Shown here: piece by piece, positions 17,769-26,771 of the stretch
Layout of the letters: every line of letters starts with the position of its first letter
Position numbering within the stretch: the first letter of the stretch is position 1
Source: Ciceribacter thiooxidans
GTDB taxonomy: Bacteria; Pseudomonadota; Alphaproteobacteria; Rhizobiales; Rhizobiaceae
Length of the DNA: 64,000 bases
Assembly: GCF_014126615.1 (NCBI RefSeq)
Contig: NZ_CP059897.1
Coordinates: 248,001 to 312,000, forward strand
Direction: 5' to 3'
Notes under the pieces: model-generated
What the model was told of the DNA's origin: nothing
What the model saw: only the letters and a program-made list of their open reading frames with translations
Databases searched by the model: none
Program-made: the position numbers and the translations under genes

Positions 17769-18938
17769 ATGAGCCATTTCGACTCTTTGGAAACGCGCTC
17801 CCGCGACGAACGCGACGCCGGCCAACTGGCGGCACTCAACGCCTTGCTGCCTCGGTGGGGACGGAATCCCCTCGCCGATCTTTCGGAACTTGCGGCGCTG
17901 CCGGTCTTGCGTAAGGCGGAACTTTCCGAGCACCAGAAGGCGCAGCCCCCTTTCGGCGGCCTGCCCGTCGCCAATGTCGTGCACTATTTCCAGTCGCCGG
18001 GACCGATCTACGAGCCGGGCGGCATCAGCCATGACTGGTGGCGCATGGGCCGCTTTCTCCATGCACTCGGTGTCGGCCGGGGTGACATCGTGCACAATTG
18101 CTTCGGCTATCACCTGACACCGGCCGGCATGATTTTCGAGAATGGTGCGCGTGCGGTCGGGGCCGCCATCCTGCCCGCCGGCACGGGCCAGACCGAACTG
18201 CAGGTGCGCGCCGCTGCCGATATCGGTTCGACGGTCTATGCTGGAACGCCGGATTATCTCAAGGTGATTCTGGAGAAAGCCGATGAACTGGGCGAGCGCC
18301 TCAAGATCAGCCGTGCGGCCGTCTCCGGTGGCGCGTTGTTCCCGAGCTTGAGGCAATACTACACCGATCGCGGCATTGCCTGCCTGCAGGTCTACGCAAC
18401 GGCGGATCTCGGAAACATCGCCTATGAATCGTCCGCGATGGACGGTCTGATCATGGATGAGGGCGTGATCGTCGAGATCGTGCGCCCCGGCTCTGATCGG
18501 CCTGTTCCGGACGGCGAGGTCGGCGAAGTAATCGTGACCTCGCTCAATCCGGATTATCCGCTCGTCCGCTTCGCGACGGGTGACCTCTCCGCCATTCTGC
18601 CCGGCACCAGCCCCTGCGGGCGCACCAATCGCCGCATCAAGGGCTGGATGGGCCGCGCTGACCAAACAACGAAAATCAAGGGCATGTTCGTGCGACCGGA
18701 ACAGGTGGCACAACTGGTTGGTCGGCATGATGAAATCGTCCGGGCACGCGTCATCGCGAGCCGCGTCGGGGAAATGGATACGATGACGGTTCAGATCGAG
18801 ACCCGCGCGACCAATCCCGCACTTTACGAGCAGAGCATCATGGCGACGCTGAAAATGCGGGGAACCGTGGAACTGTTGCCGCCTGGTGCGCTCCCGAATG
18901 ACGGGAAGGTCATCGAGGACCGCCGAAGTTATGATTGA
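17769..18938 (+). CDS. Phenylacetate-CoA ligase-like adenylate-forming enzyme (PaaK family)
   Basis: A 389-residue member of the PaaK branch of acid-CoA ligases. The start is set at the ATG at 17769 (upstream GGAAG); an earlier in-frame ATG would overlap livF. The family P-loop position reads YFQSPGPIYEPG, a degenerate form of the usual SSGTTGxP motif. Later motifs are recognisable: VYATADLGNIAYES in place of YGxTE, VRFATGDLSAI, and GRADQTTKIKGMFVRPEQV. It is shorter than typical PaaK (about 430). It closes the operon and probably activates an aromatic acid imported by the Liv-type system, but the altered P-loop leaves activity uncertain. Confidence 0.82.
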   Translation: MSHFDSLETRSRDERDAGQLAALNALLPRWGRNPLADLSELAALPVLRKAELSEHQKAQPPFGGLPVANVVHYFQSPGPIYEPGGISHDWWRMGRFLHALGVGRGDIVHNCFGYHLTPAGMIFENGARAVGAAILPAGTGQTELQVRAAADIGSTVYAGTPDYLKVILEKADELGERLKISRAAVSGGALFPSLRQYYTDRGIACLQVYATADLGNIAYESSAMDGLIMDEGVIVEIVRPGSDRPVPDGEVGEVIVTSLNPDYPLVRFATGDLSAILPGTSPCGRTNRRIKGWMGRADQTTKIKGMFVRPEQVAQLVGRHDEIVRARVIASRVGEMDTMTVQIETRATNPALYEQSIMATLKMRGTVELLPPGALPNDGKVIEDRRSYD

Positions 18939-19219
18939 AGCTGCAGAAGACAAATGAACCTGTCAGGCGACACGACCGCGTAGCGACGTACCTTCTCTCG
19001 GTCAGGCCGACAAGAGTTCGACGCTGTCAAGCAGGACGGATGATCGGCAAAGTCTCGTTCGCCCGTTTGCGCTGGCAAACAATGCAAGCGGATGCCGATT
19101 GACAGGGCCGGGGAGCATCGTGGCGCAACAATCTCAGCTATGGCCCCATGTTCCGGTTGTCAGACCGGCGGGATCTCGGCCGGAACCCCGGCCTCCATTG
19201 TGCCCGGCTTCGAGCGCGC

Positions 19220-20353
19220 TCACGCGCGAAGCTGCAGCGTACCGTAGGCGACATTGCAATTGGCACCGAACCACCCGACCTCCTGCCCCGTTGTCGCAAC
19301 GCCGGGTATCGCTTCCACCGTCACGCCCCTTTGCTGCAACCAGCCGGCCTGCGCCGCCTCAAGAACCGGATCCACAACACCGGCAGAGCAGAGCCACACA
19401 ATCCGCTTTCCGGCGAGCACCAGGGCGAGAGCCTCGTCGGACAACGCCGGCTTGCCAGCTTCGCGCGTATCGACGGGGACGCGCCTTGCCTCCCTCCGCG
19501 CCAGCTCCAGCACGCCGCCGGCGATATTGTCGTCGAAGAAAATGACATCGGCGGATTGCAGGGCATGCACCGCCTTCAGCGTGAGAAGCTCGGGGTCGGA
19601 CGGATGCGCGCCGACAAAGGCAAGATGGCCACCGGACGGCTCTGCGGCGAGGGTGTCCGCCTCGTTGAGAAGCGCATGCGCCGTCCCCTCCTCCGGAGGC
19701 TCGCCGCCGGCAAGAGCCCGGTCGACGAAGCCTTCCCAGAAGGCACGGCGCAGGGGCCCATGCGACAGGCGCTCGTGCAAGCGGTCACGGATCTTTTGCG
19801 CGATGTCGGTCCAGGCGCCGAGTGTGGCCGGAAGCAGCGTCTCGATACGACGACGGATCGCCTGCGCGAGAATCGGAGCGGCGCCGTCGGTCGAGATCGA
19901 GACGATCACCGGCGACCGGTTGACGATCGAGCCGAAGCGAAACCGGCAGAAGGCCGGCCGATCGATGACATTCGCGGGAACGCCCATCGCGTCCGCGGCA
20001 TGGCAGAAGGCTTCGGCCTCGGTCTCGTCTGCACAGTCCGCAATTGCGAGCGCCATGCCGGCGAAATTGTCAGGGGACCAAGTGCGCGGGTGATGGACGA
20101 TCCGGGACGCCGGTCGATGCTCACAAGAACCAGTCAGCTCCCGCATCGCCTCACTCATTTGCTCCTCATCGGCGAAAACGTGTACCTCCGCCCCGGCGGC
20201 CGCCATAAGCTCGGCCTTCCACGCCGCGCCATCCGAACCGCCGGCGACCATGACCCTCCTGCCGCGAAGCTCCCAGAACACCGGAAGCGCCGCAAGCGGC
20301 GCAATCCGGCCACGGCAACCTTCCTCACTCGGCTGCAAGTGTCTGCGTGCCAT
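19220..20353 (-). CDS. cysG: Siroheme synthase-like protein (CysG N-terminal domain with truncated methyltransferase)
   Basis: A 377-residue protein. Residues about 25-235 match the precorrin-2 dehydrogenase/sirohydrochlorin ferrochelatase half of CysG (GRRVMVAGGSDGAAWKAELMAAAGAEVHVF; NVIDRPAFCRFRFGSIVNRSPVIVSISTDGAAPILAQAIRRRIE). From residue 241 the uroporphyrinogen methyltransferase domain starts (GGHLAFVGAHPSDPELLTLKAVHALQSADVI) but only about 137 residues remain of the usual 240. The GDPxxFGRGxEE-type motif is missing, so C-methylation must come from another enzyme. It would make siroheme for NirB. It overlaps the narB end by 29 bp and is the last gene of the nitrate operon. Confidence 0.82.
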   Translation of the reverse strand: MARRHLQPSEEGCRGRIAPLAALPVFWELRGRRVMVAGGSDGAAWKAELMAAAGAEVHVFADEEQMSEAMRELTGSCEHRPASRIVHHPRTWSPDNFAGMALAIADCADETEAEAFCHAADAMGVPANVIDRPAFCRFRFGSIVNRSPVIVSISTDGAAPILAQAIRRRIETLLPATLGAWTDIAQKIRDRLHERLSHGPLRRAFWEGFVDRALAGGEPPEEGTAHALLNEADTLAAEPSGGHLAFVGAHPSDPELLTLKAVHALQSADVIFFDDNIAGGVLELARREARRVPVDTREAGKPALSDEALALVLAGKRIVWLCSAGVVDPVLEAAQAGWLQQRGVTVEAIPGVATTGQEVGWFGANCNVAYGTLQLRA

Positions 20354-23027
20354 CGATAATCCTTCCGATTTCAGAGCGGCAGGAGCCGCAATTCGTACCC
20401 GCAGAAAGCTCTACGCCGATCGCTTCTACGCTGCGGCACCCCTTGCGGGCGGCCGCGGCAATCTGATTGACGCCGACCGCAAAGCAGGAGCAGACGATGG
20501 CGCCCTTATCCGGACGGTCGGCGCCGGGCCGGCCAGCGACGATCGCCTGGCGCCTCGCGGCGTCAGTGTGTGGACATGAGAGCTGCGAGACCGCCCAGCT
20601 CCGTGACACGGCAACCGGCTCGGCGGAGATAAAGAGCGCAGCGAGAAGCCGCCCCTCCGCGAAGAAGGCGATCCGGTAGTCCCCGCCCCTGAGATCGACA
20701 TAGCGCGCAATCTCGGCCTCCGCCGGTATCGCGAAGACCCGCCGCGCCCAGCTCTCCCAATCGGAAACGGTCGCGTCGAAGCCGAGCTCGACCCTCCAGC
20801 CGCCATCGGCACGCGCCTCCGCCCAATAGGCGGTATCCAGTCCTTCGGGCCGCTCCGCACTGACCGCGAAACCGTAGGCTCGAGCCACATAGCGCCGCGC
20901 CGTGACCGCCACATGTTTCGACGCCGGCTGCCCGGAGACCGGATCGGTTACCGGAGAGACCAGGGTGTCGACGCGCCCGAGGGATGCGGTTTCGCCTGTC
21001 CAGTGCATCGGCACGAAGACGCAACCGCGCGACTGGCGGTCCGAAAGCAGGGCCCGAAGAACGACCCGCGCGCCGTTCTCGGCAGAAAGCTCGACGAGGT
21101 CGGCGTCGGAGATCCCGTGCTCGACGGCATCCAGCGGATGCAATTCGGCGAACGGCTCGGCCGTATGAGCGGAAAGCCGTGCACTCCTGCCGGTCCGTGT
21201 CATCGTGTGCCAGTGGTCACGGACACGCCCGGTGTTGAGGACAAGAGGAAAGTCGGGGCTGACACGCAACGGGGCTGTCGACTGCACGGCTACGAAGCGG
21301 GCGCGTGCATCGGGGTGGAAATACCGCCCGTCCGCGAAGAGGCGGCGCTCCGCGGAAGCCTCGTCGGACCGTTGCGGCCATTTGAATGGCGCAAGGGCGT
21401 CATAGGCTTCCGTATCGATCCCGGCATGGGCGCCGATGTCGAACGCGCGACCACCCTCGTTCTCGAAGGCGGAGAGCGCGGCGTGCTCAGCGAATATCTC
21501 GGCCGGGGAACTCCAGGCGAAGGCCTCGGCAAACCCCATGCGCCTCCCGACTTCGGCAAGCTGCCACCAATCGGGACGGGCTTCACCCGGAGCAAGACGG
21601 AACGGCCGCTGTCGGGAGATGCGGCGCTCCGAATTGGTGACCGTTCCGGCCTTTTCGCTCCAGCCCGCCGCCGGCAAAAGCACGTCCGCGAGGCGAGTGG
21701 TGTCGGTCCGCTTCTCGATGTCGGAAACGACGACGAACGGGCAGGCCTCGATCGCTGCGCGAACGCGATCGGCGTCCGGCATCGAAACGACCGGGTTGGT
21801 GGACATGATCCAGAGCGCCTTGATGCGTCCATCCGCGACTGCGTCGAACATGTCGACCGCCTTCAGCCCCGGCTTGTGGGCGATCACCGGAGAATCCCAG
21901 AAGCGCTGGACGCGCTCGCGATCGTTCGGGTTCTCGATCGCCATATGGGCCGCAAGCATGTTTGCAAGGCCGCCGACCTCGCGACCGCCCATGGCGTTCG
22001 GCTGTCCGGTCAACGAGAATGGCCCCATACCGGGCCGGCCGATCCGGCCCGTCGCGAGGTGGCAGTTGATGATGGCGTTGACCTTGTCGGTGCCGAGCGA
22101 CGATTGGTTGACCCCCTGGCTGTAACAGGTCACCACTTTCTCCGTTCTCTCGAATAGCGAGAAGAAGCGGCGGATCGCGACGGCGGAAAGTCCTGTTTGC
22201 CGTGCCACGTCGCTGACCGAGACCCCATTGACAGCCCCGCGGACCTCGGCGAATCCGTCGGTGTGTGCCGCGATATAGGCGTGGTCGAGCGTACCCGTCT
22301 CGGCCAAGTGGGCGAGAAGGCCGTTGAAGAGCGCCACGTCACCATCGGTTCGCACCGGCAGATGCAGGTCTGCGATCTCGCAAGTTGCGGTTCGGCGGGG
22401 GTCGATGACGACGACCTTCATCTCGGGCCGGGCCGCCTTGGCGGCGGCAAGCCTTTGATAGAGTACCGGATGACACCAGGCCGTATTGGAGCCGACGAGC
22501 ACGACGAGATCAGCGCATTCGAGGTCATCGTAGCTGCAGGGCACGACGTCGGCGCCGAAGGCACGCCGGTGGCCCGCGACGGACGAGGCCATGCACAGGC
22601 GCGAGTTCGTATCGATGTTCGCCGAGCCAATGAAGCCCTTCATCAGCTTGTTGGCGACGTAATAGTCCTCGGTCAGTAGCTGCCCGGAAACGTAAAAGGC
22701 GACAGAGTCCGGGCCGTGCTCCGCGACTGTCTGACGGAAGGTTTCAGCGACCAGATCGAGGGCACTGTTCCAATCGGTCCGCACGCCGCCGATTTCAGGG
22801 TAAAGAAGCCGCCCCTCGGACCCGAGAGTCTCGGCGAGCGCCGAACCCTTGGAGCACAGTCGCCCTAAATTCGCCGGGTGATCCGGATCGCCCTTGATAC
22901 TGAACTGGCCGTCATCGCCCGCCGTTGCAATGACACCGCAGCCGACGCCACAATAGGGACAAGTGGTCCTGGTGGCGCCGGATCTCGCACACCCGCCCAG
23001 CTCTATTCCGCTGAATTCAGGTTTCAC
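20325..23027 (-). CDS. narB: Assimilatory nitrate reductase, catalytic subunit
   Basis: A 900-residue cytoplasmic molybdopterin (bis-MGD) enzyme reducing nitrate to nitrite. The GTG at 23027-23025 is preferred as start: GGAG lies seven bases upstream and it begins just after the transporter stop; an earlier GTG at 23048 overlaps the transporter gene. The [4Fe-4S] ligands are Cys23, Cys26, Cys30 and Cys58 (CPYCGVGC ... LCSKG). The C terminus carries an added BFD-like [2Fe-2S] domain (CSCF ... CGSC), as in NasA-type enzymes that take electrons from an NADH-linked partner. Gene symbols narB and nasA are both used for this protein. It supplies nitrite to NirBD encoded upstream in the same operon. 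Confidence 0.93.
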   Translation of the reverse strand: MKPEFSGIELGGCARSGATRTTCPYCGVGCGVIATAGDDGQFSIKGDPDHPANLGRLCSKGSALAETLGSEGRLLYPEIGGVRTDWNSALDLVAETFRQTVAEHGPDSVAFYVSGQLLTEDYYVANKLMKGFIGSANIDTNSRLCMASSVAGHRRAFGADVVPCSYDDLECADLVVLVGSNTAWCHPVLYQRLAAAKAARPEMKVVVIDPRRTATCEIADLHLPVRTDGDVALFNGLLAHLAETGTLDHAYIAAHTDGFAEVRGAVNGVSVSDVARQTGLSAVAIRRFFSLFERTEKVVTCYSQGVNQSSLGTDKVNAIINCHLATGRIGRPGMGPFSLTGQPNAMGGREVGGLANMLAAHMAIENPNDRERVQRFWDSPVIAHKPGLKAVDMFDAVADGRIKALWIMSTNPVVSMPDADRVRAAIEACPFVVVSDIEKRTDTTRLADVLLPAAGWSEKAGTVTNSERRISRQRPFRLAPGEARPDWWQLAEVGRRMGFAEAFAWSSPAEIFAEHAALSAFENEGGRAFDIGAHAGIDTEAYDALAPFKWPQRSDEASAERRLFADGRYFHPDARARFVAVQSTAPLRVSPDFPLVLNTGRVRDHWHTMTRTGRSARLSAHTAEPFAELHPLDAVEHGISDADLVELSAENGARVVLRALLSDRQSRGCVFVPMHWTGETASLGRVDTLVSPVTDPVSGQPASKHVAVTARRYVARAYGFAVSAERPEGLDTAYWAEARADGGWRVELGFDATVSDWESWARRVFAIPAEAEIARYVDLRGGDYRIAFFAEGRLLAALFISAEPVAVSRSWAVSQLSCPHTDAARRQAIVAGRPGADRPDKGAIVCSCFAVGVNQIAAAARKGCRSVEAIGVELSAGTNCGSCRSEIGRIIDGTQTLAAE

Positions 23028-23031
23028 GGGC

Positions 23032-23883
23032 CTACTCCGCCGGGGCACCGGCCACGTCGGCCATCCGGTCTATTTTTGCGGTGCGTTTGGAGCCGGTGCG
23101 AGCGTGGGTCGAGTAGAGCGTCAGACCGACGAAAGTGAGACCACCGACGAGATTGCCGAGAACGGTCGGAATCTCGTTCCAGATGAAATAATCCATGATC
23201 GAAAACTGGCCACCGAGCATCAGACCCGACGGGAACAGGAACATGTTCACGATGGAGTGCTCGAAACCCATGTAGAAAAACAGCATGATCGGCATCCACA
23301 TACCGATCACCTTACCCGATACCGAGGTCGACATCATCGCCGCAACTACGCCCGTCGATACCATCCAGTTGCAGAGCACGCCGCGGATGAACAGCGTCAG
23401 CATGCCGGCGGCACCATGCGCCGCATAGCCGAGCGTACGACCCTCGCCGATATGGCCGATTTTCTGACCGACCTCGTTCGGCTCGACCGTGAAGCCGAAC
23501 GTGAAAATGATCGCCATCATCACTGCAACAACCAGCGCGCCGGCGAAATTTCCTGCGAAGACCAGGCCCCAATTGCGCAGCACCCCACCGATCGTCACTC
23601 CCGGACGCTTGTCGATCAGCGCAAGCGGCACGAGCGTGAAGACGCCGGTCAGAAGATCGAAGCCCATGAGATAGAGCAGGCAAAAGCCCACCGGAAAGAG
23701 GATCGCCCCGGCGAGCGGCTGGCCCGTCTGGACATTGATCGTCACGGCGAACGCTGCGGCGAGCGCGAGGATCGCGCCGGCCATGAACGCCCGGATCAGC
23801 GTGTCCCTGGTCGACATGAAGACCTTCGCTTCACCGGCGTCGATCATCTTGGTTACGAAATCGGTCGGTTGAACATATGACAT
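23032..23883 (-). CDS. Formate/nitrite transporter family channel (NirC/FocA type)
   Basis: A 283-residue inner-membrane protein with six membrane segments of the FNT family. It shows the family motif GNFAGA and the later IRGVLCNWMVSTGVV and MGFEHSIVNMFLFPSGL, which carries the pore His. The start ATG is at 23883, 39 bp after nirD. Lying between nirD and narB it probably moves nitrite across the membrane, either to take it in for NirBD or to release an excess when nitrate reduction outruns nitrite reduction. Direction and ion are inferred from context. Confidence 0.9.
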   Translation of the reverse strand: MSYVQPTDFVTKMIDAGEAKVFMSTRDTLIRAFMAGAILALAAAFAVTINVQTGQPLAGAILFPVGFCLLYLMGFDLLTGVFTLVPLALIDKRPGVTIGGVLRNWGLVFAGNFAGALVVAVMMAIIFTFGFTVEPNEVGQKIGHIGEGRTLGYAAHGAAGMLTLFIRGVLCNWMVSTGVVAAMMSTSVSGKVIGMWMPIMLFFYMGFEHSIVNMFLFPSGLMLGGQFSIMDYFIWNEIPTVLGNLVGGLTFVGLTLYSTHARTGSKRTAKIDRMADVAGAPAE

Positions 23884-23922
23884 GGCCGTGTTTCCTTGTT
23901 GCTGGAAAAGTTGGGCTTCTCG

Positions 23923-24255
23923 CTACTCCGCGGCTGCCAGGACTGCGCTTTCAAGCGAGATCGAGAGTTTGCCGTCTTCGTTGCGGACGGAGATCGTGCG
24001 AACAGATCCTTCGTCGGCACCGAGAGCCTCGCCGCTTTCCAGCGAGATCACCCAGTTGTGCAGGGGGCAAGTCACCGCCTTGCCGTGCACGATGCCCTCC
24101 GAAAGCGGTCCACCCTTGTGCGGGCAATGATCGTCGATGGCAAAAACCTCGTTTTCGGCGGTCCGGAACACGGCGATCTTGCCCTCAGGCGTCTTCACGC
24201 AGCGCGCGCCGCGCACGGGAATGTCGTCGATGTGGCCGATAGCAATCCAGGTCAT
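23923..24255 (-). CDS. nirD: Nitrite reductase [NAD(P)H] small subunit
   Basis: A 110-residue Rieske-type protein that partners NirB. It keeps the [2Fe-2S] ligand pairs as HCPHKGGPL (Cys-x-His) and CPLHNW (Cys-x-x-His), so a cluster can bind, unlike NirD of enteric bacteria, which lost these residues. The start ATG at 24255 follows AAAGGAAAG. It is located 60 bp after nirB. Confidence 0.93.
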   Translation of the reverse strand: MTWIAIGHIDDIPVRGARCVKTPEGKIAVFRTAENEVFAIDDHCPHKGGPLSEGIVHGKAVTCPLHNWVISLESGEALGADEGSVRTISVRNEDGKLSISLESAVLAAAE

Positions 24256-24315
24256 GGCTTTCCTTTCTTTGAAAACTTCATCATCCCTCCCTGCGGCCGG
24301 GAGAAGAGAAGACGG

Positions 24316-26766
24316 CTACTCTGCCGCCGCGTTGAACCCGACGCTCGCCATCGGCCGGAACTCATGTTTGTCCTTGCCGGACACACGCTCGGACCAGGGG
24401 TCGACCTGTGCGAATTTCTGCGAGAAGACAAACCGGTCGAAGTAGGCGCGGCGCTTGTCGGGATCGTCGAGAACCTGCCGACGCACCTCGTCGACACCGA
24501 CACGTTTCGCCCATTTGTAGATGCGCTCGAGGTACCGGGCTTGCTCGCGATACATTTGCGTGAGGGCGGCGATCACCTCCAGCGCTTCGTCCTCGGTCCT
24601 CACGAGACCGAGCACTTCGGTGCCCTTGATGTCGAGGCCGGCCGCACCGGCGAAATGGATTTCGAAGCCGGAGTCGACGCAGATCACGCCGACATCCTTG
24701 CAGGTCGCTTCCGCGCAGTTGCGCGGGCAACCTGAGACCGCCATCTTCACCTTGGCAGGCGTCCAGGACCCCCACATGAACTTCTCGATGCGGATGCCGA
24801 GACCGGTCGAATCCTGGGTACCGAACCGGCACCAGTCCGAACCGACGCAGGTCTTCACCGTGCGCAGCCCCTTGGCGTAAGCTTGACCCGAGACGAAGCC
24901 CGCCTTGCCGAGTTCGGCCCATACGGCAGGAAGGTCCTCCTTCTTGATGCCCAGCATGTCGATGCGCTGGCCGCCGGTCACCTTGACCATTGGAATCTCG
25001 AACCGGTCGACCACGTCGGCGATCGCCCGCAACTCGCTCGATGACGTCACGCCACCCCACATGCGCGGAACGACCGAATAGGTACCGTCCTTCTGGATAT
25101 TGGCGTGCACGCGCTCGTTGACGAAGCGCGACTGGTAGTCATCGGCGTATTCGTCCGGCCAGTCACAAACGAGATAGTAGTTGAGCGCCGGCCGGCACTT
25201 GGCGCAGCCGCACGAGGTCTTCCACTCGAGTTCCTGCATCACCGCCGGAATGGTCTTCAGCTTCTTCGCCTTGATCAGCCGGCGGACATCGTCGTGTCCG
25301 AAATCCGTACAGCCGCACATCGGCGTCACGGCCGCAGGGTTGTAGGCATCGCCCAGTGTCAGTGCCATCAGCTGCTCCACCAGACCGGTGCAGTTGCCGC
25401 ATGAGGCCGAGGCCTTGGTGTGGGCGCGCACACCATCGAGCGTGGTCAGGCCTTTTCCGGTAATTGTCGAGACGATCTTTCCCTTACAGACGCCGTTGCA
25501 GCCGCAGATCTCCGCATCATCCGGCAAGGCTGCAACGGCCGCCATAGGGTCCAGCGGGACACCCCCTTGGTACGCCTGACCGAAGATCAGGGTCTCGCGC
25601 ATCTCGGAGATGTCTGAGCCCTTCTTCTTGAGATCGTTGAACCAGGGCCCGTCACCGGTGTCGCCGTAGAGAACCGTGCCGATGATACGGTCGTCCTTGA
25701 TGACCAACCGCTTGTAGACGCCTGCCGAGGCGTCCCGCAGGACAATCTCCTCCCGATCGTCCCCGTCGGCGAAGTCCCCGAGTGAATAGAGGTCGATGCC
25801 TGTCACCTTCAGTTTCGTCGGTGTGTCCGAATGGACGAAGGCGGGCGTACTGTCGCCGGCAAGGTGAGCGGCCGCCACACGCGCCATCTCGTAGAGCGGC
25901 GCCACCAGCCCGTAGACCATGCCGCCGACCTCGGCGCATTCTCCGAGCGCAAGAATGTTGCCGTCCGAGGTCCTCATCCCCCCGTCGACGACGATGCCGC
26001 GATTGATTGCAAGCCCCGCATCCTTGGCCAGCCCGACGCTCGGGCGGATCCCGACCGCCATTACGACGAGGGTCGCGGGAATGACGCGGCCGTCCTCGAG
26101 CTCGACGCCCTCCACCTTGTCTTCTCCGAGGATCGCCTTGGTATTGGCCTTGCAGATCACCTTGATGCCGCGCTCTTCCACTGCCTTTTGCAAAAGATAG
26201 CCGGCAGCCGGGTCGAGCTGGCGCTCCATCAGCGTCGGCATGACATGCAGCACGGTGACGTCCATGCCGCGCTCGGCAAGACCCGCTGCCGCCTCGAGAC
26301 CGAGAAGGCCACCGCCGATGACGATCGCCTTTTCACGTGACTGCGCTGCGAGAAGCATCGCATTCACGTCGTCGAGGTCACGATAGGTGAGGACACCTGG
26401 CAGTTCCTTGCCCGGCAGGGGAAGAATGAAGGGGACCGAGCCAGTGGCGATCACCAGCTTGTCGTAGCTCTCGGTCACGCCGTGGTCGGAGGTCACCGTC
26501 TTCGCCGCGCGGTCAATCGCGACGATCTTGTGGCCCTTGTAGAGGGTAATGCCGTGAGCGATGTACCAGCCGTCGCCGTGAATGACGATCTGCTCGTAGG
26601 TCTTCTCGCCCGAGAGGACCGGGGAGAGCATGATGCGGTCGTAATTGACCCGCGGCTCGGCGTTGAAGATCGTGACCTGGTAACGGTCCGGCGCCTGTTC
26701 GAGCAGGTGCTCCAGCATGCGGCCAGGAGCCATGCCATTGCCGATGATGACGAGTTTTTCTGCCAT
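24316..26766 (-). CDS. nirB: Assimilatory nitrite reductase [NAD(P)H] large subunit
   Basis: An 816-residue cytoplasmic enzyme reducing nitrite to ammonium. In order: an FAD/NADH oxidoreductase fold (LVIIGNGMAPGRMLEHLLE; VIGGGLLGLEAAAGLAERGMDVTVLH), a BFD-like [2Fe-2S] domain (CGCNGVCKG ... CGNC), a second Cys cluster (CGC ... CGCAKC), the ferredoxin-like half of sulfite/nitrite reductases, and the siroheme-[4Fe-4S] domain with the Cys ligands in TCVGSDWC and SGCPRNC. The start is the ATG at 26766, six bases after the nrtC stop. Siroheme would be supplied by the cysG-like gene at the operon end. Confidence 0.95.
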   Translation of the reverse strand: MAEKLVIIGNGMAPGRMLEHLLEQAPDRYQVTIFNAEPRVNYDRIMLSPVLSGEKTYEQIVIHGDGWYIAHGITLYKGHKIVAIDRAAKTVTSDHGVTESYDKLVIATGSVPFILPLPGKELPGVLTYRDLDDVNAMLLAAQSREKAIVIGGGLLGLEAAAGLAERGMDVTVLHVMPTLMERQLDPAAGYLLQKAVEERGIKVICKANTKAILGEDKVEGVELEDGRVIPATLVVMAVGIRPSVGLAKDAGLAINRGIVVDGGMRTSDGNILALGECAEVGGMVYGLVAPLYEMARVAAAHLAGDSTPAFVHSDTPTKLKVTGIDLYSLGDFADGDDREEIVLRDASAGVYKRLVIKDDRIIGTVLYGDTGDGPWFNDLKKKGSDISEMRETLIFGQAYQGGVPLDPMAAVAALPDDAEICGCNGVCKGKIVSTITGKGLTTLDGVRAHTKASASCGNCTGLVEQLMALTLGDAYNPAAVTPMCGCTDFGHDDVRRLIKAKKLKTIPAVMQELEWKTSCGCAKCRPALNYYLVCDWPDEYADDYQSRFVNERVHANIQKDGTYSVVPRMWGGVTSSSELRAIADVVDRFEIPMVKVTGGQRIDMLGIKKEDLPAVWAELGKAGFVSGQAYAKGLRTVKTCVGSDWCRFGTQDSTGLGIRIEKFMWGSWTPAKVKMAVSGCPRNCAEATCKDVGVICVDSGFEIHFAGAAGLDIKGTEVLGLVRTEDEALEVIAALTQMYREQARYLERIYKWAKRVGVDEVRRQVLDDPDKRRAYFDRFVFSQKFAQVDPWSERVSGKDKHEFRPMASVGFNAAAE

Positions 26767-26771
26767 GGTTC

